Shown here: positions 31,177-39,154 of the stretch, piece by piece
Position numbering within the stretch: the stretch's first letter is position 1
Layout of the letters: each line of letters begins with the position of its first letter
Assembly: GCA_016715815.1 (NCBI GenBank)
Contig: JADJXN010000002.1
Span: 1 to 64,000, forward strand
Length of the DNA stretch: 64,000 bases
Source: Oligoflexia bacterium
GTDB taxonomy: Bacteria; Bdellovibrionota; Bdellovibrionia; JABDDW01
Direction: 5' to 3'
The notes under the pieces: model-generated
The model's database searches: none
Seen by the model: the letters and a program-made list of their open reading frames with translations, nothing else
What the model was told of the DNA's origin: nothing
Program-made: the position numbers and the translations under genes

Positions 31177-32448
31177 TTAAGCAGATTCGGCAGAGGCGGC
31201 TTTCATTTCTTCCTCTGTAAGGTGTACCATCTGAGGCTGCTTACCCTCCGTAATCACCTCTTTCTCTATGATAACTTCTTTTATGTTCCCTTTAGAAGGA
31301 ATTTCGTACATGACATCTAGCATTGCCTGTTCAAGGATCGCCCTTAAACCGCGGGCCCCCGTTTTACGCTTTATGGCCTGTTCGGCCACGGCCTTTAGGG
31401 CATCATCGGTAAAGCTAAGCTTAACGTTTTCGTACTCAAATAGGCGTTTATATTGCTTAGTTAGCGCGTTTTTGGGTTTAATTAATATTTCAATTAAAGC
31501 TTCTTCTGTCAGCTCATCTAAAACTGCAACAACAGGAAGTCTTCCAATAAATTCAGGTATTAAGCCGTAGCGAACAAGGTCATCAGGCTGCATGCTCTTT
31601 AAAGTTTTAGAGTAATTTTTCTCTTTATTGCCTTTAATATCAGCCCCAATACCTAGACTTTTGTTCTCCACCCGACTTTCAACCAGTTTATCTAAACCCA
31701 CAAACGCCCCACCACAGATAAATAAAATATTTGTGGTATCTACCTGAATGAATTCCTGCTGTGGGTGCTTTCTTCCGCCCTTGGGGGGAAGGTTTGCCAC
31801 AGTTCCTTCAATAATTTTTAAAAGTGCTTGTTGAACACCTTCACCACTCACATCACGGGTAATAGATGGGTTTTCAGATTTACGGGAGATTTTATCAATC
31901 TCGTCTATGTAAATAACTCCGCGCTGGGCACGCTCAACATCATAATCTGCTGCTTGAAGTAGGTTTAAAACCACGTTTTCTACGTCTTCTCCAACATAGC
32001 CTGCTTCTGTAAGTGCTGTAGCATCAGCCATAGCAAAAGGAACATTTAAGATTTTTGCAATGGTTTGGGCAAGTAGTGTTTTACCAGATCCTGTGGGGCC
32101 AATTAATAAAATGTTACTTTTTGAGATTTCAACATCGCCTTTAATTTTATGTGAAAGGGCGTTGATTCTTTTATAGTGGTTATGCACAGCTACGGATAAA
32201 GATTTTTTAGCCTTTTCTTGGCCAATAATATACTCATCTAAGAAGTTTTTTATTTCTTGTGGCTTTGGAACCTTGTGTGTGCCGGCCCTAACTTCTTCTC
32301 GCTCTTTTTCTTCAACAATAATGTCGTTACAAAGGTCTATACACTCGTTACAAATGTAAACGTTGGGGCCAGCAATAAGTTTTTTAACTTCTTTCTGGTT
32401 TTTACCACAAAAACTGCAGCTTAAAATTCCTGCGCTCTCTTTTTTCAT
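31177..32448 (-). CDS. clpX: ClpX, ATPase subunit of ClpXP
   Basis: The 423-residue unfoldase has the four-cysteine zinc-binding domain (CSFCGKNQ...YICNECIDLC), Walker A GPTGSGKTLLAQT (about 115), Walker B GVIYIDEID and sensor 2 in KTGARGLRAILE. An IGF-type loop for ClpP docking is expected but appears here as SLGIGADIKG. It delivers tagged substrates such as SsrA-labelled proteins to ClpP. It follows clpP by 7 bp. The order clpP-clpX-lon is the common delta-group arrangement; tig, usually upstream, is about 13 kb away here. Confidence 0.97.
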   Translation of the reverse strand: MKKESAGILSCSFCGKNQKEVKKLIAGPNVYICNECIDLCNDIIVEEKEREEVRAGTHKVPKPQEIKNFLDEYIIGQEKAKKSLSVAVHNHYKRINALSHKIKGDVEISKSNILLIGPTGSGKTLLAQTIAKILNVPFAMADATALTEAGYVGEDVENVVLNLLQAADYDVERAQRGVIYIDEIDKISRKSENPSITRDVSGEGVQQALLKIIEGTVANLPPKGGRKHPQQEFIQVDTTNILFICGGAFVGLDKLVESRVENKSLGIGADIKGNKEKNYSKTLKSMQPDDLVRYGLIPEFIGRLPVVAVLDELTEEALIEILIKPKNALTKQYKRLFEYENVKLSFTDDALKAVAEQAIKRKTGARGLRAILEQAMLDVMYEIPSKGNIKEVIIEKEVITEGKQPQMVHLTEEEMKAASAESA

Positions 32449-32455
32449 AGTTAAT

Positions 32456-33055
32456 TTACACCCCTTTGCGATGAGCTACTACTTTATCTACTAGCCCATA
32501 TTTCACGGCATCATCCGCTGACATGTAATTATCACGATCCATATCTTTTTCAAGCATCTCATAGGGTTTGCCTGTGTGTTTTACATAAATGTCTATTAGA
32601 CGCTTTTTAGTGTTAACAAATTCTTTTGCATGAATTTCAATATCACTTACTTGGCCTGAAATCCCGCCGCCGCTAATTATAGGCTGGTGAATCATCACGC
32701 GGCCATGGGGTAAAATGTAGCGCTTACCTTTTGCTCCTGCCATTAATAACAAAGAGCCCATTGAGGCCGCCATTCCGGTGCAGTAGGTTTGAACATCGCA
32801 TTTTACAAATTGCATAATATCGTAAATGCCAAGGCCCGCACTCACACTTCCGCCGGGGGAGTTAATATACAAATGAATGTCTTTTTCTGGGTTTTCCATT
32901 TCTAAGAATAAAATTTGAGCAATAATGACATTGGCTACATCGTCTGTGACAGCAGAGCCCAGGAAAATAATTCTGTCTTTTAACAGACGAGAATAAATGT
33001 CATAACTTCTCTCTCCTCTTGGTGTTTGCTCAACTACTATTGGAACTAAAGCCAT
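32456..33055 (-). CDS. clpP: ClpP serine protease subunit
   Basis: The start at 33055 (MALVPIVVEQTPRGERSYDIYS) matches the family N-terminus and has AAGGAGG upstream. A further ATG at 33085 would include that ribosome-binding site and is unlikely. The 199-residue enzyme has the catalytic Ser in GMAASMGSLLL, His in VMIHQP and Asp in MDRDNYMSADDA. It forms the tetradecameric chamber of ClpXP. First gene of the proteolysis operon, it is divergent from pepA with about 190 bp between the starts. Confidence 0.96.
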   Translation of the reverse strand: MALVPIVVEQTPRGERSYDIYSRLLKDRIIFLGSAVTDDVANVIIAQILFLEMENPEKDIHLYINSPGGSVSAGLGIYDIMQFVKCDVQTYCTGMAASMGSLLLMAGAKGKRYILPHGRVMIHQPIISGGGISGQVSDIEIHAKEFVNTKKRLIDIYVKHTGKPYEMLEKDMDRDNYMSADDAVKYGLVDKVVAHRKGV

Positions 33056-33243
33056 GGCGCTCCCCTCCTTGTTATAGAATAGCATCTGTAATATCGGGCG
33101 CTACGTCCAGTTTCTTAAGTGATTTGAAATAGTTACATGGTTTTTTGACGCCTTTTTGGTCCGATTGCTTTGACGCGTTTGGGGGCTTATATAATTTGGT
33201 TTGTTAACGCTTTGGTGTCTAAATTTTGACGGAGGAATTTAAA

Positions 33244-34769
33244 ATGGAACTAAGTGCTGCTTCCCAAAAGCTTTCTCAACTTGAGTGCCCTTGTTTAGTT
33301 GTTTATGCCGCATCGGCTGATAAAAAATTAATTTTTGAATTAAAAGAAAAAGAAATGGCCAAGGTTTCAGCCCTGGTTCATGGGGTTTTTGATTCAGGAA
33401 GGTTTAAAGCCTCTTTAAAAGAAGCCGTGTTTTTTAGAAACGCTAGTGTTTGCGGGTTTGAAAATGTTTTGGTTGTTGGCATGGGAGCAAAAAATAAAAT
33501 TAATGATGAGACTTTGCGCCTTGTAACAGCAGCTGCAGTTAAAAATTTAAATAAAGAAAAAATTGAATGCGCCACTTTGGCTGTAGAAACTTTCCGCCGC
33601 TTTTTACCACAAGCTTTTAGCGCAGGACGCGCGGCAGCTGAGGGAGCACTTCTTGGCAGTTATAAATATGAAGAGCTAAAAACTAAAAAAGGTGATGAAA
33701 AGAAGGTGAGCGGCCTTTGCACACTACAATTTGGCTTAAGCGATAAATCCGTTTTGAAAAAATTTATGGATGGCGCCCGGGTTGGGGAAATTACATCTAA
33801 TGCTACAAATTTTGTGCGCGATATTGCTAATGCCCCAGGAAATTACTTAACCCCAACAGTGCTTGCAAAGCGCGCTGAAGAGGCCGCAAAGGGAACAAAA
33901 ATAAAATTTAAAGCCCTAGGGAAAAAAGAAATTTCTGCTCTTAAAATGGGGGCTTTTTTAGGTGTTAACCAAGGCAGCCATGAAGAACCAAGATTTATTA
34001 TTATGGAATATTTTGGTGGCAAAAAATCTCAAAAGCCTGTGGTGCTTGTGGGTAAAGGCCTCACTTTTGATACCGGTGGAATTAGCATTAAGCCCTCAGC
34101 CCAAATGGAAGAAATGAAATTTGATATGTGCGGCGGAGGTGCGGTTATTGGAGCTATTTTAGCTCTAGCGCGCATGAAGGCAAAAGTGAATGTTGTGGCT
34201 TTAGTTCCATCAACAGATAACATGCCCGGTGGTGGAGCTTTAAAGCCAGGTGATGTGGTCACAGCCATGAACGGAAAAACCATTGAGGTAAATAACACTG
34301 ATGCCGAGGGCAGACTTATTTTAAGCGACGCTTTAGCTTATGCTTGTGAAAAATATAAACCCTCTGCCATTTTAGATGCAGCAACATTAACTGGTGCTTG
34401 TGTAGTAGCTCTTGGCAATGTGTTTGCAGGCTTTTTTTGCAAAGATAAAAATTTACTTAAAAAAATTAATGCCGCAGCTGAGAGTAGTGGTGAGCGCATT
34501 TGGCAATTACCGCTTGTTGATGAGTATGTTGATGACATGAAGGGCACTTATGCAGATTTGTCTAACATAGCAAATAGCGCAAAAGGTGCTGGCTCAAGCC
34601 TTGGAGCTGCATTTTTAAGTCAATTTGTGAATGAAGACATTCCTTGGGCCCATTTGATATTGCAGGCTCTGCTTACCACACGGGGTCTCGCTACACATAC
34701 AACCCTGACAAAGGGGCATCTGGTAGTGCTGTGAGATTGTTTGTAGATATAGTGCAGAGTTTTAGTTAG
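33244..34769 (+). CDS. pepA: Leucyl aminopeptidase (M17, PepA), frameshifted near the 3' end
   Basis: The start ATG at 33244 has GGAGG 7 bases upstream; a TTG at 33226 precedes the ribosome-binding site. The M17 dinuclear metal site is intact: KGLTFDTGGISIKP, MKFDMCGGGAV and NTDAEGRLILSDAL. As written the frame runs off at 34734 with an aberrant tail (LILQALLTTRG). Adding one base at 34655/34656 restores WAHL-DIAGSAYHTGSRYTYN, PDKGASGSAVRLFVDIVQ and a stop at 34767-34769, the normal PepA end (508 residues). It is therefore a recent one-base deletion or an assembly error. The restored end overlaps the convergent gene by 8 bp. Confidence 0.92.
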
Positions 34770-35910
34770 TTGGCCCACTTAGATTAGCTGCTGCGTTTGC
34801 AGGAGCAAATGCAGTAGCTTTTTTGCTTTCTTTTATTGTTTGAAAAGTTAAATCGTTATTCAGTGAAGTTCGAATAACCACATAAAGTACTGGCCTTCCC
34901 AACTCAGCATCGTGAACTAAAAGTCTATCATAGCTGACATAAAGCGGTTTCCAATTGTCTATGGCTTGTGCTCTATATGCAGCTTTTTGGTCTGAAGGTA
35001 TTTGCTCCCAAATAGTCTTTTCAATGGCCAATCTTTTTAGAAATTCTGAAAAAGTGCCGCGCGTATCAAGATGCGCCTGCGACACAAGAGCTTGGGTAAT
35101 GTCATTTAAAGATGCTTTAGAATTCAAAAATGCTGTTACTACTTCTCTATTAATTTTATATTGATTGGATTGAAATGCCCACTGCCCAGATTCACTCTGC
35201 CCTTGGTTGAATTTTTTTAAAAAATCTTCAAGTTGCCCTTGGCTATTCTTATAAAATGAATCTTCTTTTTTAAGATATCTAATCATTGAAAGAGGTTCTG
35301 CCACAATGACTAATGCAACCATTAAAAGTGCGGCAGTATCTGCGCCCAAAAAAGCGGAAAGTCCACCCAAATACAATCCGGCGGATGTCATCACTATTGT
35401 TTGTAAAAATCTTTTTTTAATAACCCAGTTATAAAAAGGATCTCTAGATTTTTCAACAATCCCACGCACGGCTTCTAATGCTTCTTTTGAATCTTGGAAG
35501 TAGTCTCTAACACCATCAAAGCCGTCATATCTGAACATTGCTGTAACTACTCGTTGGTCCATACTTTCTGTTGTGGGGTTTAAAACGTTTACTTCAATAC
35601 CTTTTATCCTAGCTGCCAACTCTTTTCTTTCGCTATTACTTGGATTATCCCAAGAATTAACAGAAATTAAATCACCAGAAGGTTTTACTTCTTTAATACC
35701 TAATCGGCGCTCTCTAAATTGCCTAAAATAATTTGCTAAAAAAAGATTGTTTTCCTGGCTTTTTATTTGCCCCATGTTTGCACGTAACTGTAAAAGCAAA
35801 CTTGCACATACGTTTGAGGGATGAAAGGGTTTTCTTGCTGGCACAGGGTAATTCGCCAAACTTTGAAATGAGAAAGTAAAAATAAATATGTAGATTAAAC
35901 CCTTATGCAT
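34762..35910 (-). CDS. Exported or membrane protein, unknown (382 aa)
   Basis: A signal peptide (KGLIYIFIFTFSFQSLA) is followed by a charged helical region and a hydrophobic hairpin near residues 165-205 (FLQTIVMTSAGLYLGGLSAFL; TAALLMVALVIVAEPLSMI), so the mature protein probably sits in the inner membrane with large periplasmic parts. The remainder is helical (YFRQFRERRLGIKEVKP; DITQALVSQAHLDTRGTFSEF). No family is recognised. It converges with pepA. The long hydrophilic flanks and paired helices recall pore-forming or effector-like proteins, but nothing specific supports that. Confidence 0.6.
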   Translation of the reverse strand: MHKGLIYIFIFTFSFQSLANYPVPARKPFHPSNVCASLLLQLRANMGQIKSQENNLFLANYFRQFRERRLGIKEVKPSGDLISVNSWDNPSNSERKELAARIKGIEVNVLNPTTESMDQRVVTAMFRYDGFDGVRDYFQDSKEALEAVRGIVEKSRDPFYNWVIKKRFLQTIVMTSAGLYLGGLSAFLGADTAALLMVALVIVAEPLSMIRYLKKEDSFYKNSQGQLEDFLKKFNQGQSESGQWAFQSNQYKINREVVTAFLNSKASLNDITQALVSQAHLDTRGTFSEFLKRLAIEKTIWEQIPSDQKAAYRAQAIDNWKPLYVSYDRLLVHDAELGRPVLYVVIRTSLNNDLTFQTIKESKKATAFAPANAAANLSGPTN

Positions 35911-36028
35911 AACATGTCTGGCAGATGCAGGTTTTATGCCTGAGTATTAAAATAAATAGAGGGTTTTGGTAGTAATATTGACTACTTAATTGGCATCTCT
36001 AGGCTCTACTTTGCCACCTAATAAGTAA

Positions 36029-36066
36029 CCCCACCGCCTATGGTTTAAGGGTGGGGCTTTATTTTT
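36029..36066. terminator. Probable terminator hairpin
   Basis: CCCCACC (36029-36035) pairs with GGTGGGG (36050-36056) around a 14-base loop, followed on the plus side by CTTTATTTTT. It sits just after the stop of the minus-strand gene at 36069. On that strand the T-tract is weak (TTACTTATT), so efficiency may be modest. Confidence 0.55.
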
Positions 36067-36068
36067 AG

Positions 36069-36830
36069 TTAATCCACTACTATTCCAAGTTTTGTAACTT
36101 TTTGGCCTTCTTTTGTTTTAAAGGTAACACCGTATACGCCAGGTATAACAGATGCAAAATCACCTTCAGACATATCTTGAGCAGCATAAAAATATTTGTA
36201 GGAACCAACCCTACCATTTATATCTAGTTGGGTTGCAAAACGTCCGTGCTGATCAACTACTTTTTTAGAAAATAAATCCGTAAGTTTTTGAAAGTTACCT
36301 TCACTTCTTACATTGCAAAAATGCAATGCCAAATTTTCTTTGCCCTGCTTAAAAACCTCCTTACAAAAGGACTCACTGTTATCGGTCCAGAAAGCTACAA
36401 GAAAATTGTAAAGATTTTGCTCGGCTGTTGCATCAGTAAATACATCGGCTACAGTATCACCATTTTGTTTGGGGATAATAATTTTACTTAGCTTAAATAC
36501 ACTTTTACTTTTTGGCTCAATAGTTAAAACTGGGGAAAGAGATTGCTCCCAATAAAACATATAGTGCCCTGGCACTAAATTAATCTCTTTATTTAAAGAA
36601 ATTTTTTCAATATAAATTCTAGAATCTACTAAAGGGGTATTGTTTTTATCTACTTCTAATTTAAAAATTGTAGCTTGGCTTTCTTTTTGAGTGGCACCTG
36701 GCTCACCTACAATCATAAACTTTGCGCTTTTAACTAACTCATTAGGCACTTCTACCACTACATCATTAAGCATTTTTGCATGTAGTGCTGTGCTGAGGGT
36801 TAAAATACAAAACATTAAAAATATTTTCAT
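36069..36830 (-). CDS. Exported protein, unknown (253 aa)
   Basis: A signal peptide (KIFLMFCILTLSTALHA) is followed by a beta-rich first half (VVVEVPNELVKSAKFMIVGEPG, RIYIEKISLNKEINLVPGHYMFYWEQ), a helical middle with two cysteines (FCKEVFKQGKENLALHFCNV) and a final beta segment (GDFASVIPGVYGVTFKTKEGQ). The first half resembles a carboxypeptidase-regulatory-like or Ig-like domain. No family is recognised. An AAGGAGAC ribosome-binding site precedes the ATG. It lies downstream of ppx/gppA on the same map side but is separated by about 60 bp and is probably transcribed alone. Confidence 0.62.
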   Translation of the reverse strand: MKIFLMFCILTLSTALHAKMLNDVVVEVPNELVKSAKFMIVGEPGATQKESQATIFKLEVDKNNTPLVDSRIYIEKISLNKEINLVPGHYMFYWEQSLSPVLTIEPKSKSVFKLSKIIIPKQNGDTVADVFTDATAEQNLYNFLVAFWTDNSESFCKEVFKQGKENLALHFCNVRSEGNFQKLTDLFSKKVVDQHGRFATQLDINGRVGSYKYFYAAQDMSEGDFASVIPGVYGVTFKTKEGQKVTKLGIVVD

Positions 36831-36894
36831 AAAGTCTCCTTATACTTTTATTCGTAATAAAAAAGTATGTATCCATCAAAAGTATGTAGTCAAC

Positions 36895-38466
36895 TTATTT
36901 AAGAGAAATTAAGCTTTGCTTTTGGTTATTGGCAATTTTAAGTTGCTCCATATACACAACACTTAATTGCACTTTGTGAATTAACTCAAAAAGTTTTGAT
37001 TTATCTTTAATAACTTCTTGGTTAAGTTTTGCGCCCTCTTTTAGCTCAACACCAATGCGCACAGTGCCCGGGCCCCAAACACATTTTAGCCACTTAACAG
37101 ATTGGTTATGAGAAGCATCAAGAGCATCAGCAATTCTTAAAATAGATGCTAAAGAGTTAACTAATTTTTTATCTTCAGCGTTTAAATCTTTATACCCCTC
37201 ATGGTCATCTTTGGGTGGGCTTTTGCGATGATATCTTGCCAAAATGGCCACTAATTCTTTTTCTTTCTCGGAAAGCTGAGGGAAATCTGTGTTTTTTAAA
37301 ATGTAGTAAGAGTGTTTGTGGTGGCTACTTTCGCCAATAAAATGCCCCACATCATGTAGCAAAGTGGCCACTCGCAGAATTCTTTTTGTATTGCTGTTTA
37401 GTAAATGCACGGGGGAGAGTTCATCAAAAAGCTGGCTGACGAGCCTCCATACTTGTTGGCAATGATTTTGGTTGGAGTTATATTTTCTAGCAACAAGGGC
37501 AATAAATTCTTTAGACACTCCATCTTCAGAGGGCGTGTAGGTTGGCTTTTGTGGCTTTTCAAATAAGTCTATCAGTAGGCCTTCACGCAATCCGCGCTGG
37601 GAAACTTTAAGTTCTTTAATTTTAAAATAATTAAAAACTTGCCATAAAACTCTTGTACCGGCCGTTAATATTTCAGCACGCTTTGCATCCACCCCAGGTA
37701 AAGCAGCAATTCCCTTTTTATTGAGTTTACAAATTTTATTCATGGCTCTTTCAAGTTGCTTACTAGTAATAAGCCTGTCATCTTCAGTGAGCTCAGTTTT
37801 ACTAATCATTCTTCCTAAAGCGCGTATAGTACCTGCACTGCCAAAAGCAAGTGGGTATTTTTCACTACTTGGCCAATTGGCTTTTAAAATTTTTAATACA
37901 TGTTGATCTAATTTTTTTAATTCTTGCGGTGTTGCTTTAGAGTTTGGCAGATAAAATTCTGTCAACCTTACAGCCCCTAAGGGAAGGCTTGTGAACTTTT
38001 CAATTTTTGATTTTCTTGTCAGTGTAATTTCACAACTGCCACCACCAATATCTATAAATAATACGGGTTTTCTTGGCAGTGGGTATTCACTGGCCACACC
38101 TTTTACAATAAGTCTTGCTTCTTCAGGGCCCGGTAAAACCTCAAGAGCAATTCCTGTTTTTTCTCGAACTTGTTTTACAAAATCAGGGCCGTTTTGCGCT
38201 TCCCTTAAAGCACTTGTACCTGTGGCACGCACTACATCTACCTTGTAGGCTTCTAAAAATTTTGCATAACTTTGAAACACTTTAAGTGTTCTGTCTTGAA
38301 CTTGCTTTGAAAGCTTATTGTCTTTAGAGTTTTTAGAAAAAGTTCCTTCTCCTAAACGCACAACCGCGCGGTGGCGAAAAAGCACATGCATTTGCCCATC
38401 TTTATCACGCCTAACAATTAAAATTTTTATGCTGTTTGTACCTAAATCAATGGCCGCCGCATTCAT
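36895..38466 (-). CDS. ppx: Ppx/GppA phosphatase with C-terminal HD domain
   Basis: The 523-residue protein starts with the actin-like ATPase fold (AAIDLGTNSIKILIV, then FIDIGGGSCEIT and FGSAGTIRALGRM), as in exopolyphosphatase and pppGpp phosphohydrolase. Residues about 320-520 contain an HD-type domain (LLHDVGHFIGESSHHKHSYY; HRKSPP). It hydrolyses polyphosphate and/or pppGpp and so affects the stringent response; which of the two cannot be told by eye. It is cytoplasmic and is preceded on the strand by two exported-protein genes with a 47-bp gap. Confidence 0.9.
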   Translation of the reverse strand: MNAAAIDLGTNSIKILIVRRDKDGQMHVLFRHRAVVRLGEGTFSKNSKDNKLSKQVQDRTLKVFQSYAKFLEAYKVDVVRATGTSALREAQNGPDFVKQVREKTGIALEVLPGPEEARLIVKGVASEYPLPRKPVLFIDIGGGSCEITLTRKSKIEKFTSLPLGAVRLTEFYLPNSKATPQELKKLDQHVLKILKANWPSSEKYPLAFGSAGTIRALGRMISKTELTEDDRLITSKQLERAMNKICKLNKKGIAALPGVDAKRAEILTAGTRVLWQVFNYFKIKELKVSQRGLREGLLIDLFEKPQKPTYTPSEDGVSKEFIALVARKYNSNQNHCQQVWRLVSQLFDELSPVHLLNSNTKRILRVATLLHDVGHFIGESSHHKHSYYILKNTDFPQLSEKEKELVAILARYHRKSPPKDDHEGYKDLNAEDKKLVNSLASILRIADALDASHNQSVKWLKCVWGPGTVRIGVELKEGAKLNQEVIKDKSKLFELIHKVQLSVVYMEQLKIANNQKQSLISLK

Positions 38467-38512
38467 TCTCTTATTAAAAAGCTTGGACTAGTGTCTTTGC
38501 AAGTTCAATTTG

Positions 38513-39154
38513 CTACCAGCGCATAGTTATTTGCTGGTCAAGGATGGGAACTACAAGGGTACGCCCATTTGCATGGGAATGGGTCAGCTTTATTGATTTT
38601 AATATCCAGTTTTTGGGCCATTCTGTGGGGATGTAGTCTGTTCTTAATGTGAGAGATTGGTTTTGGTCAAAAACTTTTCTCTCTATTTTACCAGGGGATG
38701 TTGTTTTAAGCATACCAAGTGGAATTTTAAGCGGCATCATGTAGTTTATGTTGGCTGCTATCTGGCATTGGGTCTCAACGGCAAATTGAGGTTTATGCTC
38801 ACCATCAACAATCACGCTTTGACCTTCAAACTCAAAAGTGATTGTATCAAAATACTCACAGGCAAAAACCTTATTCTTGGTTTGAGTATCCAAAAGCGTA
38901 AAATGCCCCACTTGAATCATAGCATAGTTACCAGCGTATTTTATTTCAGTACTTTTTAATAACCTCTCCCGCACAGCAAGCAGGAGCGATTTTCCCTGAA
39001 GGTCACTGTAGTCATAAACTCTTTGAATAGAAGAGGGCATTCTCTCTTTTGTTGCAAAACTGTTTTGAGAATTAAAAATATTTTGCTTAACAGCCGTGCA
39101 GCTGCCTACAAATAAGAAAGTGTAAAGCGTATAGAATTTTATTTTGCGATACAC
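38513..39154 (-). CDS. Lipoprotein, unknown (213 aa)
   Basis: Two GTG codons are possible starts. The one at 39163 abuts AAGGAGG, whereas the one at 39154 has it at a normal 9-base spacing and is preferred. The N-terminus (YRKIKFYTLYTFLFVGSC) is a lipoprotein signal with lipobox VGSC. The mature part is beta-rich without clear motifs (FTLLDTQTKNKVFACEYFD, YMMPLKIPLGMLKTTSPGK). It overlaps the end of the 783-residue gene upstream by 16 bp, so translation is probably coupled. The two may form a complex at the envelope. No family is recognised. Confidence 0.62.
   Translation of the reverse strand: MYRKIKFYTLYTFLFVGSCTAVKQNIFNSQNSFATKERMPSSIQRVYDYSDLQGKSLLLAVRERLLKSTEIKYAGNYAMIQVGHFTLLDTQTKNKVFACEYFDTITFEFEGQSVIVDGEHKPQFAVETQCQIAANINYMMPLKIPLGMLKTTSPGKIERKVFDQNQSLTLRTDYIPTEWPKNWILKSIKLTHSHANGRTLVVPILDQQITMRW

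Noticed and set aside
33170..33195. Sigma-70 promoter of pepA
   Set aside because: TATAAT is present at 33190, but the nearest TTGACG is only 14 bp away, too short to claim.
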